Shown here in pieces: positions 8,345 to 16,802 of a stretch of DNA of 43,357 nt; positions within the stretch are counted from its first letter, which is position 1; each line of letters begins with the position of its first letter. Origin of the DNA: JAJDFU01 sp964640855 (GTDB lineage: Bacteria > Bacteroidota > Bacteroidia > Chitinophagales > Saprospiraceae); contig CAZXIX010000026.1 of assembly GCA_964640855.1 (NCBI GenBank), forward strand, positions 1 through 43,357. The letters are read 5' to 3'. A program made the translations under genes and the position numbers. Below the pieces are notes generated by a model. The model ran no database searches. It was not told where the DNA came from and saw nothing but the letters and a program-made list of their open reading frames with translations.

Positions 8345-9943
8345 ATGCGCCCACTTTTCCGCAGCCTAACTGGCTTCTTGATTATTCCTACACTCAGTCT
8401 CATTGCCTTCCCGGTCTTTAGTCAGCAGCAGCAATCCGAATCCAAAATCTCCAAATCCGACCTCCAGGATCTGATGGCGGAGGAAAAACTTTACCTGAGC
8501 GGCTATTCGATGGAAGGCCTGGAGGAAATGGAAAAAGAATTGATCCGGGATAAAAAGAAGAGAGCTCAGCTATTCCGTTTTTTTTCGGCCCAGGTTAGAT
8601 TTATGGTGAAGCTCCAGCAGGTGAAGAAACCCTCGGAATCACTGGATGTAGCTCCATTCCTGGAAACAGCTGAGCAGCTTGGAGTCGGAAGGTTGGCAGA
8701 AAGGAGCTTTATCGATTTCTACTCGAATTTTTTGAATCAATACTCCACCTCCGGCAATCAAACGCCGGACAGAGAACTGAACTGGGTGGATACCCGAAAT
8801 CTCCTTACGCTCAAACAAAAAGCTCTGGCCGACAACCGCTGGGAAGACTGGAAGAAAATGAATCAAAACCTGGAACGGGTACTGAGCATTCAACAAGAGA
8901 AAGAGGCCCCTGGCTTCTCTACCCCGCAAATAGAGGCGCTTTCCATACAAACGGAAAGTCTTGACCCGCCCAAGCTGCTTGTCTATCAGCCGGATCCGGA
9001 TGTCTATAATCTGCGAGGCGCAGTAAGGGCCAATGATTTTAATTACACCATCAAGGGTTTTGCGCTTGCACGAGACGGCATTCGATCCCTTTTGATCAAC
9101 GGAGATTCGGTACCTATATACTCCACGAACCAATGGGTCTATCCGGTCAAGCTGGAAGAAGGGCTGAACCTGTTTTTGCTGGAGGCACTTTCGGCCAACG
9201 GTCTGATCACCCGCGACACCTTGCAACTGCATTATGAGGGGCAAAGGGTTTCGCGCGATATCGAGCCCAAGCGTTATCTCCTCTCCATCGCCATTGAGGA
9301 TTACGACTACCAGGGCTTGAGGAAATTAGAGTCTCCGGTGGCCGATGCCCGCGAAATGGTCCGGATCCTTACGGAGCGGTATGATTTCGAGGTCAGCGAT
9401 ACCCTATTTGATCATAAGGCAACCATGAAAAACGTTCGCAATGCGCTCAAAAAGCTCATGCGAGATACCCGCCCGCATGATGAGGTCATTGTATATTTTG
9501 CCGGGCATGTAGAATACGACCCTGATTTTGACCGCGAAGGCAAGTGGAAGTTGGCTGACGACTCCTTCAGGAATAGCTCCCAGCTTACGGTTTTCAATGA
9601 TATTCAGGCAGATAAATTGCTCGTTATCTCCGATGCCTGCTTTTCCGGAAGCCTGTCTATGGACGGATTCGGAGCTAATCCCCCCAGGGAAGGTCGAGCC
9701 CGATGGCTGCTGGCCAGCGGCCGTCTGGAACTGGTGCGGGATGTTGGGCCCAATGGAAAGCACAGTCCTTTCGCCTACCTGCTGCTGGATTACCTGTCGA
9801 AACTGGATGATCCCAAAACCGCCTACGAAGTCGGAAAATACCTGGAGATCGAGGTGCCCAAGTACTCCAAACAAACGCCGCTGGTGCGTTCCCTTCCAGG
9901 AGATACCGGGGGCGAATGGACGTTTTCCCCCAGGCCAAATTAA
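8345..9943 (+). CDS. Secreted caspase-like (peptidase C14) protein
   Basis: 532 residues. An N-terminal signal peptide of ~27 residues (hydrophobic FLIIPTLSLIAFPVFS, then Q-rich) predicts export. Residues ~30-200 are charged and helical; ~210-300 resemble a beta-rich segment of the kind that precedes caspase domains in Bacteroidota. The C-terminal domain (about 308-520) is a caspase fold: YLLSIAIEDYDY (first strand), DAREMVRIL, VIVYFAGH with catalytic His388, and LLVISDACFSGS with catalytic Cys432. The usual GHG after the histidine strand reads GHV here. Such proteins cleave after Arg/Lys or Asp and are of unknown role in most bacteria. It is alone on its strand between hldD and the Uma2 pair, ending 19 bases from the converging Uma2 gene. 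Confidence 0.82.
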   Translation: MRPLFRSLTGFLIIPTLSLIAFPVFSQQQQSESKISKSDLQDLMAEEKLYLSGYSMEGLEEMEKELIRDKKKRAQLFRFFSAQVRFMVKLQQVKKPSESLDVAPFLETAEQLGVGRLAERSFIDFYSNFLNQYSTSGNQTPDRELNWVDTRNLLTLKQKALADNRWEDWKKMNQNLERVLSIQQEKEAPGFSTPQIEALSIQTESLDPPKLLVYQPDPDVYNLRGAVRANDFNYTIKGFALARDGIRSLLINGDSVPIYSTNQWVYPVKLEEGLNLFLLEALSANGLITRDTLQLHYEGQRVSRDIEPKRYLLSIAIEDYDYQGLRKLESPVADAREMVRILTERYDFEVSDTLFDHKATMKNVRNALKKLMRDTRPHDEVIVYFAGHVEYDPDFDREGKWKLADDSFRNSSQLTVFNDIQADKLLVISDACFSGSLSMDGFGANPPREGRARWLLASGRLELVRDVGPNGKHSPFAYLLLDYLSKLDDPKTAYEVGKYLEIEVPKYSKQTPLVRSLPGDTGGEWTFSPRPN

Positions 9944-9962
9944 GACCTGCCTGAAACCGGCT

Positions 9963-10577
9963 TTACAAATCCGGAAAACGAAGGCTGCTCAAGTCAAAAA
10001 CAAAACCCGGCAGGACATCTTCTCCGGAAAGCTCTTCCGAGAAGGAAACTACCTGATCCGCCGAACCATTCTTCCGGTAAATAAAAGCCTGCTTTTCTTC
10101 GGGATCGATCAACCAGCCTAGCAAAGCTCCGTTTTCCATCCACTCCTTCAATTTGGCTTGTAAGCCGGAAAGTGGGTCGGATGGAGAGCGAATTTCCACC
10201 ACAAACTCCGGACATTGAGGGAGAAATTTCTTCAATTCATCCCTTGTAAAGCCCTTCAGCCTTTCCAATGAGATCCAGGATGCATCCGGGGAACGGATGG
10301 ACCCATTCGGTAGCATATAACCCCCTGAAGGACTTACGGTAATCCCCTTTACCCAATCTTGCTGCGCATTCCATCTTTCCAGCGCTGCATTAAACTTATT
10401 CTCAAAAAAACCGCCTTCTATACCCACCGGCGGCTCCATCACGATCGTTCCGTCCGCTTCCCGCTCGATGCGGTACATGTCGTTTTCCGAGCAGAACCTG
10501 TAAAACTCTTCCTCGCTCATGTCGCTTGGGAAACGGTGTGGCACAGGTAACTTATTCCTTAAGTCCGATAAATGCAT
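9963..10577 (-). CDS. Uma2 family (DUF820) endonuclease-like protein, copy 2 of a tandem pair
   Basis: 204 residues, ATG at 10577. Uma2/DUF820 proteins have a PD-(D/E)XK restriction-endonuclease-like fold; most are of unknown function and are expanded in Cyanobacteria and some Bacteroidota. The family pattern is present: SPDASWIS (acidic residue), then PEFVVEIRSPSD (the E-x-R/K core strand) and GALLGWLIDPEEKQAFIYR near the C terminus. It starts 11 bases after the stop of its upstream paralogue and is probably in the same transcript. Both copies share the segment RIEREADGTIVMEPPV, almost identical in DNA. Confidence 0.82.
   Translation of the reverse strand: MHLSDLRNKLPVPHRFPSDMSEEEFYRFCSENDMYRIEREADGTIVMEPPVGIEGGFFENKFNAALERWNAQQDWVKGITVSPSGGYMLPNGSIRSPDASWISLERLKGFTRDELKKFLPQCPEFVVEIRSPSDPLSGLQAKLKEWMENGALLGWLIDPEEKQAFIYRKNGSADQVVSFSEELSGEDVLPGFVFDLSSLRFPDL
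10429..10490 (-). repeat. 62-bp direct repeat within the Uma2 pair, copy 2
   Basis: Matches 11052-11113 at 58 of 62 positions by eye. It encodes the shared RIEREADGTIVMEPPV segment and its flanks. Confidence 0.75.
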
Positions 10578-10588
10578 CCCTTCTGTTT

Positions 10589-11200
10589 TTACCAGGGCAA
10601 CTTCAAAGCTTTGAGGTCAAAAACAAGACCCGGAAGAACATCTTCTCCCATGAGTTGCTCTTCAAAGGAATCCACTTGCCCATTTGAATCGTCTTTCCGA
10701 TAGACATAAGCTTTTTCTTCCACTGGATCAATTAACCATCCCAAAAGAGCACCGTTGGCGATCCATTCTGCCATTTTGGATTGAAGGTTCCTGATACGAT
10801 CCGAATGGGACCGAATCTCCACTACAAACTCCGGGCATTGGGGTAGAAACTTTCTACGATCTTCAAGGGGAACTTTCAAATACCTTTCCATGGATATCCA
10901 GGAAGCATCGGCAGCCCGGGTAGCTCCATTTGGAAGTTTAAACCCCGCTGAAGGACCGGATACAATTCCTTCTTTACCAGTTTGAGATTCATTCCAGACT
11001 TTGAGTGCATATACCAGCTCAATTTCGTACTTGTCTGTATCAAAATGGACAGGCGGCTCCATCACGATCGTTCCATCCGCTTCCCGCTCAATGCGGTACA
11101 GATCGTTTTCCGAACAGAATTCATAAAACTCCTTGTCCGTCATTTGACTGGCAAAGCGCCTGGACCCCGTAAAGTTTTCCGGGTCAAAAGATACGTGCAT
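10589..11200 (-). CDS. Uma2 family (DUF820) endonuclease-like protein, copy 1 of a tandem pair
   Basis: 203 residues, ATG at 11200, with a TAAATTTG promoter element 17 bases upstream. It shares the layout of its downstream neighbour: ADASWISMERYL, PEFVVEIRSHSD and GALLGWLIDPVEEKAYVYR. The two proteins are clearly paralogous, more alike in the N-terminal RIEREADGTIVMEPPV segment and the core than in the middle. The natural substrate is unknown. No restriction methylase, transposase or toxin partner is nearby. Confidence 0.82.
   Translation of the reverse strand: MHVSFDPENFTGSRRFASQMTDKEFYEFCSENDLYRIEREADGTIVMEPPVHFDTDKYEIELVYALKVWNESQTGKEGIVSGPSAGFKLPNGATRAADASWISMERYLKVPLEDRRKFLPQCPEFVVEIRSHSDRIRNLQSKMAEWIANGALLGWLIDPVEEKAYVYRKDDSNGQVDSFEEQLMGEDVLPGLVFDLKALKLPW
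11052..11113 (-). repeat. 62-bp direct repeat within the Uma2 pair, copy 1
   Basis: Partner of 10429-10490. The much lower DNA similarity elsewhere between the two genes suggests local conversion or strong constraint on this segment. Confidence 0.75.
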
Positions 11201-11216
11201 AAACCATTTGTTTTTC

Positions 11217-11224
11217 CAAATTTA
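11217..11224 (-). promoter_or_regulatory. Bacteroidota -7 promoter element upstream of the Uma2 pair
   Basis: On the minus strand TAAATTTG matches TAnnTTTG, 16 bases before the ATG at 11200, in an A+T-rich stretch. Confidence 0.45.
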
Positions 11225-11350
11225 AACATTTTGTTTTAAAAATGAAAGTCCTGTTTTCGATTTACTGATGATTTCGTTTCGCCGCCCGCAGATAGTAGAT
11301 CCTTAGATGGTAGATGTAGGGACAAGCGAACTTAGGGTTGATCATTTCTT

Positions 11351-11428
11351 CTTTGCGTACTTGGCGGTGAATGGGGAACCTCACCTGTAAACCGCAAAGA
11401 ACGCTACGAAGGCGCTGAGGGCGCTATG
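11351..11428. repeat. Dispersed CTTnGCG inverted repeat, copy 1
   Basis: The left arm reads TCTTTGCGTACTTGGCGGTG and the right arm is the imperfect inverse (AAACCGCAAAGAACGCTACG onward). The building block is a CTTnGCG heptamer spaced by a few bases. The same architecture recurs at 18742-18840. Confidence 0.6.
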
Positions 11429-11611
11429 GGTTTAGTGACAAATGGACTTGTCCACAAGACGGGTTGTCACTACAGGTAGCCCTTAGAGTATATCCAATTT
11501 AAAAATTTGGTTTTCAGTAATTTAAAAACCGGGCGTCCACTGTCTAGCTGTCGTGAAAACTGAACTCATAGTAAAAAGGATTCATTCTCGCCTCGATCTT
11601 GATAAGGGCCA

Positions 11612-11684
11612 GACCAGAGGCAAGAGACCAGAGACGAGTAAGTAAAAGAATTATTCTTCGGACACTCGTCTCCCGACTCTGGTC
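11612..11684. repeat. GACCAGAG-type imperfect inverted repeat
   Basis: The left arm (11612-11639) starts GACCAGAG and ends ACCAGAGACGAGT; the right arm (11664-11684) reads ACTCGTCTCCCGACTCTGGT then C. It could form a long hairpin with a ~24-base loop. No T-tract follows on either strand. Confidence 0.6.
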
Positions 11685-11705
11685 CGGGAGCAGAAGGATG
11701 ACAAC

Positions 11706-11735
11706 AAAAAAAGGCCCTTCCATTCCGGAAGGACC
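11706..11735 (-). terminator. Rho-independent terminator of gcvP
   Basis: On the minus strand: stem GGTCCTTCC, loop GGAAT, stem GGAAGGGCC (one G-T pair), then seven T. It lies 34 bases past the gcvP stop. Confidence 0.85.
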
Positions 11736-11768
11736 TTTTTCCTTTTTGCTCCGCGCATGGCCAGAGAT

Positions 11769-14666
11769 TTAGCTTACCAGCTCGTCCTCTTCCTCATAGG
11801 CTTCGAGCGGCGGGCAAGTACAAATCAAATTGCGATCGCCGGCGGCATTATCGATGCGGCCCACCGCAGCCCAGAACTTGTGGCCTTCCCGTAAATACGG
11901 AAGGGGCCAGGCGGCCTTGCTGCGGCTGTAAGGGAATTCCCAGTTGTCTGAAGTGATGATCTCCAGGGTGTGGGGAGCGTTGTGCAAGACGTTGTTTTCC
12001 GGATCGGCCTCACCGGAAGCGATCTCGTCAATTTCCTTCCGGATCTGCAGCATGGCATCGCAGAAACGATCCAATTCCGGCTTGTCTTCACTCTCGGTCG
12101 GCTCGATCATGATGGTACCGGCCACCGGGAAGGACAAGGTCGGCGCGTGGAAACCGTAGTCCATCAAACGCTTGGCCACATCTTCGGCAGAGATCAAAGA
12201 CTTGAAGGGCCGGAGGTCGATGATCAGTTCGTGTGCGGAGCGTCCCTTCTCCCCTACATACAGCACATCGTAGGCGTTGTCTTTCTCCAGTCTTGCCTTG
12301 ATGTAATTGGCGTTCAGAATGGCATATCGGGTCGCATCCGTCACCCCTTTCTTGCCCAGCAGCCGAATGTAAGCATAGGAGATCAGCAAGACGCTGGCGC
12401 TGCCCCAGGGAGCGGACGAGACCGCGCTGATCCCCTCTTCTCCTCCGGTCGGCACAACCGGATGGGTGGGCAAGAAGGGCTTCAGGCTTTCGTTCACGCA
12501 GATGGGGCCCATGCCCGGGCCGCCGCCTCCGTGCGGAATCGCGAAGGTCTTGTGCAGGTTCAGGTGGCAAACATCCGCACCGATGAGGGCGGGACTGGTC
12601 AGGCCGACCTGTGCATTCATGTTGGCGCCGTCCATGTAAACCTTTCCTCCGTTGTCGTGGATGATCCGGCAGATCTCCTGAATGGCCGTCTCGAAGACGC
12701 CGTGGGTGGAGGGGTAGGTCACCATGAGGGCAGCCAGTTCGCTGGTATATTTTTCGGCTTTGGCTTTCAGATCCTCCAGATCGATGTTGCCTCGCTCATC
12801 GCATTTGACTACCACCACTTTCATGCCGGCCATGACGGCGCTGGCCGGATTGGTGCCATGGGCGGAATCCGGGATCAGGGCCACGTTCCGGTGGGTATCG
12901 CCATTGGCTTCGTGGAAAGCCCGGATGGTCATCAGACCGGAATATTCGCCTTGCGCCCCCGAGTTCGGTTGCAGGGAGCAGGCCGCAAAGCCGGTGATCT
13001 CCGACAGGTAGGCTTCCAGTTCTTCAAAGAGCTGCTGATAGCCGGTGGTTTGCTCGATGGGGGCGAAAGGATGCAGGTCGGCGAATGCCGGCCAGTTGAC
13101 CGGGATCAGTTCCGTGGCGGCATTCAACTTCATGGTGCAGGATCCCAGCGGGATCATGGAGTGGTTCAGGGAGAGGTCCCGATCATCCAGCCGCTTGATG
13201 TAGCGCATCATCTGCGTTTCGGTATGGAAACTATTGAAGACCGGATGCGTCAGGTAGCCGGTTTCCCGGGTAAGAGCCTTCGGTAGGCTGTAATCGGCCG
13301 GCTCTTGTGCCTGAAAATCAACCTTCATTTCGTGCGCAGCGGCGAAAATTTCGCTCAACTCTTCGACATCTTCCAGAGTGCTCGTTTCATCCAGACTGAT
13401 CTGGATCCGATCTTCCCCGAAAAACAGGTTAATCTGCCGCTCCTGGCACATGGCCCGGAGCATGTCTGCTTGCTGGTGGCTGATGGTCACGGCCAGGGTA
13501 TCGAAAAAGGATTCGCTGGCCAGTTTGTAGCCCTGGGCCTTTAGGTTTTGGGCCAGGATCTGAGTAAGGGTATGCACCCGCTCGGCGATCGCTTTTATGC
13601 CTTTCGGACCGTGGTAGGCCGCGTACATTCCGGCCATGATGGCCAGAAGAGCCTGGGCCGTACAGATGTTGGAAGTAGCTTTTTCGCGGCGGATGTGCTG
13701 TTCGCGGGTTTGCAGCGCCATCCGGTAGGCCTGGTGGCCGTGGGTGTCGGTAGAGACGCCTATGATGCGACCCGGAATTTGACGCTTGTAATCTTCGAGA
13801 CAGGCGAAGAAGGCCGCATGCGGTCCGCCATAACCCATGGGAATGCCGAAACGCTGAGAGTTGCCGACTACGCAGTCTGCGCCCCATTCTCCGGGAGGCG
13901 TGAGCAACGCCAGGCTGAGCAGATCGGAAGCCACCGTCACATAGATGTCTTTGGAGCGGGCTTCCTCCGTCAGCGCCCGGTAATCTTCGACGGCTCCGTC
14001 GGCAGCCGGATACTGCAGCAGGAGGCCGAAAACAGAATCATCCAGCTGGAAGGATTCCACCGGCTGGACCACCACCTCGATGCCGATGGGGCGCGCACGG
14101 GTTTTCAGGATATCTATGGTAGCAGGAAAGACCTTATCGGAAACCAGAAAGCGGGCTACCAGTTCTTCCTTCACCCGTTTGTTTTTGATCCCGTGGAACA
14201 TAGCCATGGCTTCAGCCGCCGCAGTACCTTCATCCAGCAGACTGGCGTTGGCGATCGGCAGACCGGTGAGGTCGCTGACCATGGTCTGAAAATTGAGAAG
14301 AGCCTCCAGGCGCCCCTGGGCGATCTCCGCCTGATAGGGCGTGTATTGGGTGTACCAGCCCGGATTTTGAAAAATATTGCGAAGAATGACCGAGGGCGTA
14401 ATGGTGCCGTAATACCCCTGGCCGATGAAAGAGCGAAATACCTGATTTTTCTCGGCTATGGTAGTCAGAAAATCCAGGAAGAGGTGCTCGGGCATAGCCT
14501 CCGGCAGATCGAGTTCGGTTTGCAGACGGATGCTTTCCGGCACCGTTTCATCGATCAGTTGATCCAGGGATTCCGCGCCGATCAGTTCCAGCATTTCCTG
14601 CAACTGATCCTCGGGAATACCTATGTGGCGTCGTACGAATTGGTCGTAAAAAGCGATTTTGCTCAT
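11769..14666 (-). CDS. gcvP: Glycine dehydrogenase (decarboxylating), P protein
   Basis: 965 residues from the ATG at 14666, the usual length of the single-chain (fused) P protein. It decarboxylates glycine with pyridoxal phosphate and passes the aminomethyl group to lipoyl-GcvH in the glycine cleavage system. The N-terminal half begins FVRRHIGIPEDQLQEML, carrying the family motif RRHIG; the C-terminal half holds LNLHKTFAIPHGGGGPG with the PLP lysine at residue 706, and GSCTMKLNAA before it. An in-frame GTG/ATG-type extension of 14 codons upstream (to 14708) is disfavoured because it would include the TACCTTTG promoter element. gcvT and gcvH are not adjacent, which is common in Bacteroidota. 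A strong terminator follows. Confidence 0.95.
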   Translation of the reverse strand: MSKIAFYDQFVRRHIGIPEDQLQEMLELIGAESLDQLIDETVPESIRLQTELDLPEAMPEHLFLDFLTTIAEKNQVFRSFIGQGYYGTITPSVILRNIFQNPGWYTQYTPYQAEIAQGRLEALLNFQTMVSDLTGLPIANASLLDEGTAAAEAMAMFHGIKNKRVKEELVARFLVSDKVFPATIDILKTRARPIGIEVVVQPVESFQLDDSVFGLLLQYPAADGAVEDYRALTEEARSKDIYVTVASDLLSLALLTPPGEWGADCVVGNSQRFGIPMGYGGPHAAFFACLEDYKRQIPGRIIGVSTDTHGHQAYRMALQTREQHIRREKATSNICTAQALLAIMAGMYAAYHGPKGIKAIAERVHTLTQILAQNLKAQGYKLASESFFDTLAVTISHQQADMLRAMCQERQINLFFGEDRIQISLDETSTLEDVEELSEIFAAAHEMKVDFQAQEPADYSLPKALTRETGYLTHPVFNSFHTETQMMRYIKRLDDRDLSLNHSMIPLGSCTMKLNAATELIPVNWPAFADLHPFAPIEQTTGYQQLFEELEAYLSEITGFAACSLQPNSGAQGEYSGLMTIRAFHEANGDTHRNVALIPDSAHGTNPASAVMAGMKVVVVKCDERGNIDLEDLKAKAEKYTSELAALMVTYPSTHGVFETAIQEICRIIHDNGGKVYMDGANMNAQVGLTSPALIGADVCHLNLHKTFAIPHGGGGPGMGPICVNESLKPFLPTHPVVPTGGEEGISAVSSAPWGSASVLLISYAYIRLLGKKGVTDATRYAILNANYIKARLEKDNAYDVLYVGEKGRSAHELIIDLRPFKSLISAEDVAKRLMDYGFHAPTLSFPVAGTIMIEPTESEDKPELDRFCDAMLQIRKEIDEIASGEADPENNVLHNAPHTLEIITSDNWEFPYSRSKAAWPLPYLREGHKFWAAVGRIDNAAGDRNLICTCPPLEAYEEEDELVS

Positions 14667-14705
14667 GTGCTTGTTTCCCCTTTTGAGTTGGATTGGAATG
14701 TTACG

Positions 14706-14713
14706 CAAAGGTA
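14706..14713 (-). promoter_or_regulatory. Bacteroidota -7 promoter element upstream of gcvP
   Basis: On the minus strand TACCTTTG matches TAnnTTTG, 39 bases before the ATG at 14666. It helps decide that start. Confidence 0.55.
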
Positions 14714-14817
14714 AAGAACCCCTTCCGTTTTATGTTCAAGCATAACAACACTTAGCCTTCATTTGATGAGCATTTACCCTCCGATCCGGACAGATTTTGT
14801 AAAATGGAGGTAAAATG

Positions 14818-14846
14818 AAAAAGCCTCACCCGTCTGGGCAAGGCTT
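14818..14846 (-). terminator. Terminator downstream of the blaI-blaR1-like operon
   Basis: On the minus strand: AAGCCTTGCCC, loop AGAC, GGGTGAGGCTT, then T-rich. It begins 23 bases past the M56 gene stop. Confidence 0.75.
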
Positions 14847-14869
14847 ATCCTGATCAACTCTTAGCTAGA

Positions 14870-16191
14870 CTAAAGGTCTTCGAGTCTGAATTTAACGGGC
14901 AAACTAACCCGAACATTGACGGCTTCTCCGTTTTGTTTTCCCGGTTTCCACCTCGGCATGGTTGTCGTAATTCGAATGACTTCTTCATCAAGGGCAGGGT
15001 GTACCGACCTGGCAATGCTCACGTCTCCAATGCTTCCGTCTTTGAAGACCGTCATGCTGGCCACTACGATGCCTTGCGCGTTGGCTTCACGAGCTTCGGC
15101 GGGGTAATTTATGTTTTTGTAAACAAAGTTGAGTAAAGATTGGTCAGAGCACTTTTTGAGGTCATTCCCGTTTAGTCCTTCACAATCCCCGAATTTGGGC
15201 ATTTCCTGAACCACCTTAAATACCTCTTGTTCTCCGGCCTCCTGGTCCTTTCGATAGGAATCCGAATCAAAAACAGCTTGGTCTTCCTTGGAGCCCTTGT
15301 CATAGAGGGCCGGCTCCACATCTCTGACATTTTCACAAGCCCAGATCAAAACCAGGACCAGAGGGAGGGCCAGCAGATATTTCCAGCGCTTGTTTCGCTG
15401 TGATTTTTTTTGCGTCAACATTTGAATTCTATTTTTGAGTGAAGAATGATTCCAGCCGTGGGTCAGTTGAAACCCAGGACCTCTGAGGCATGGCTCGATC
15501 AGCAATTGCCCGTATCTCTTGACATTAGTCTCTTGGGTGGCTTCCTGGTCGGCCAGGTATTCGTGGACCTCAGATAGTTCCTTTCGAAAAAAGTACCAAA
15601 GCGGATTCCACCAGAACAGGATCCCGATCCCTTCCAACAGCAGCATATCGAGGCTATGCCATTGGCGGATGTGGGCTTTTTCATGCCGCAACATGATCTC
15701 GGCCTCCCCGCCATCCGTGGGGGCATCCGGGCTCCAAAACAGCAGGCCCAGAAAAGAAAATGGGCTACTTACCCGTGGGTGGCGGATCAGCCAGTATCCC
15801 CGGCAGCGAATCTTTTCGCCCTGACGCACCAATAGAAGGATCCGAAACAATTGCCGCAACAAACGGATCAGGGCCCATAAACCACCCACGAATGCCAGGG
15901 CCGGAAGCCATAGGTCCAGCCCTTGCCCACCGGATGTGGGCGAGGCTTCGAAGGAAGAATAGCCTATCACGACGACCGGCGGCAGTTCAACCTGGTACAG
16001 CGCCTGCCATTCGGGACCGGAAGCGAAAAACGGACTATCCAGCAGGGGGATGAGCCCGCCGCCGATCAAAGCCGCCAGCAAAAAAAGCGGTTGTGATGAA
16101 AGAATTTCTCCCGGCGGAGCAGGAAATAGTAGAAGCTGCCCAACAGCAGCCAACACAGACTTACGGCGATCAGATAAGGTAGGGTGATCAT
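14870..16191 (-). CDS. BlaR1/MecR1-like M56 peptidase with TonB C-terminal domain, frameshifted near the N terminus
   Basis: M56 proteins are membrane metalloproteases that sense envelope signals and relieve repression by BlaI-type regulators. Zinc motif: LRHEKAHIRQWHSLD (HExxH-like), with a downstream EVHEYLADQE. Four hydrophobic helices flank it; a further helix (YLLALPLVLVLIWAC) precedes a C-terminal TonB-like domain (YPAEAREANAQGIVVASM... PRWKPG) of ~80 residues, a fusion common in Bacteroidota. The real start is the ATG at 16191, which overlaps the blaI stop as ATGA and encodes MITLPYLIAVSLCWLLLGS, a typical M56 first helix. That frame reads into a stop just after a seven-base A tract (16080-16086, T7 in the coding strand); one extra T would join it to the downstream frame LLAALIGGG. 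So the gene is broken, mis-sequenced or slippage-controlled. The apparent start at 16156 in the downstream frame is not credible. Confidence 0.8.
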
Positions 16192-16565
16192 TCTTCTTCG
16201 CTTTTTTCCAGTTTCCGGATCAAGGCATTCAGATCTTCCAGGCTCAGATCCTCTTTCTTTACCAGGAAGGAAACCAGCCGGTTGGGAGAGCCTCCAAAGT
16301 AGTCCTGCACCAGGGTTTGCAACGATTGTTTGCTGTATTCTTCTTTGCTGATCAGGGGCTGGTACACGAATGTGCGGCCGAAAGCCTCATGCTCCAGAAA
16401 CCCCTTTTCGTCCAGGATCCGGACCAGGGTGGAGACCGTGCTGTGGGGCGGTTTCTTTTGATCTCGTTTCTCGACCATGTAATTGCGGATATCCCCGACC
16501 GTGCACTTTTTGAGTGCCCAGATGATGTGCATGATCTCTTCCTCAGCCCGAGTCAGTTTTTTCAT
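16188..16565 (-). CDS. BlaI/MecI family transcriptional repressor
   Basis: 125 residues, ATG at 16565. Winged-helix repressor: MKKLTRAEEEIMHIIWAL is the standard family opening, followed by TVGDIRNYM and STVSTLVRILDEKGFLEHEAFGRTFVY (recognition helix and wing), then a C-terminal dimerisation helix pair. Known members bind palindromic operators and are cleaved or released on a signal from their M56 partner, here the overlapping next gene. A dyad-symmetric A+T-rich sequence at 16579-16613, directly before the start, is a likely autoregulatory operator. The regulated targets besides this operon are unknown; no beta-lactamase is in the window. Confidence 0.9.
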   Translation of the reverse strand: MKKLTRAEEEIMHIIWALKKCTVGDIRNYMVEKRDQKKPPHSTVSTLVRILDEKGFLEHEAFGRTFVYQPLISKEEYSKQSLQTLVQDYFGGSPNRLVSFLVKKEDLSLEDLNALIRKLEKSEEE

Positions 16566-16578
16566 AGGAATGGAATTG

Positions 16579-16613
16579 GTTACAATTAATAACGTATTTT
16601 TTAGTTAATCAAC
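16579..16613 (-). promoter_or_regulatory. Candidate BlaI-type operator
   Basis: Imperfect dyad between blaI and the divergent OmpA gene: the minus strand reads GTTGATTAACTA, then nine A-rich bases, then TTATTAATTGTAAC. The arms match after one gap. It starts 14 bases before the blaI ATG. Confidence 0.45.
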
Positions 16614-16802
16614 TTCTGCCTTAGTCATTTGAGATTTTTTAACGTTTCCTCCCCACAATTCTTCCGCACTCATGAGATCTCCGGATGAACCCGCACATGA
16701 ATAAGGAACCGGATCGCGTTTTACCTCTAAGAAACTATTGGCATCTTCGCCCCATTAATAAGAGTAGTCGTCTCAAAAACCGTTACTGTTTTTCAGCCAA
16801 CC

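Larger units (their letters stand above)
11225..11768. other. Gene-free, repeat-rich region
   Basis: About 540 bases without a convincing gene. In order it holds a CTTnGCG-type inverted repeat (11351-11428), a hairpin with arms TAGTGACAA/TTGTCACTA (11433-11441 and 11464-11472) enclosing the small palindrome GGACTTGTCC, a GACCAGAG-type inverted repeat (11612-11684) and the gcvP terminator (11706-11735). Confidence 0.6.

Noticed and set aside
11970..13286. 438-residue plus-strand frame
   Set aside because: Antisense to gcvP, whose assignment is certain.
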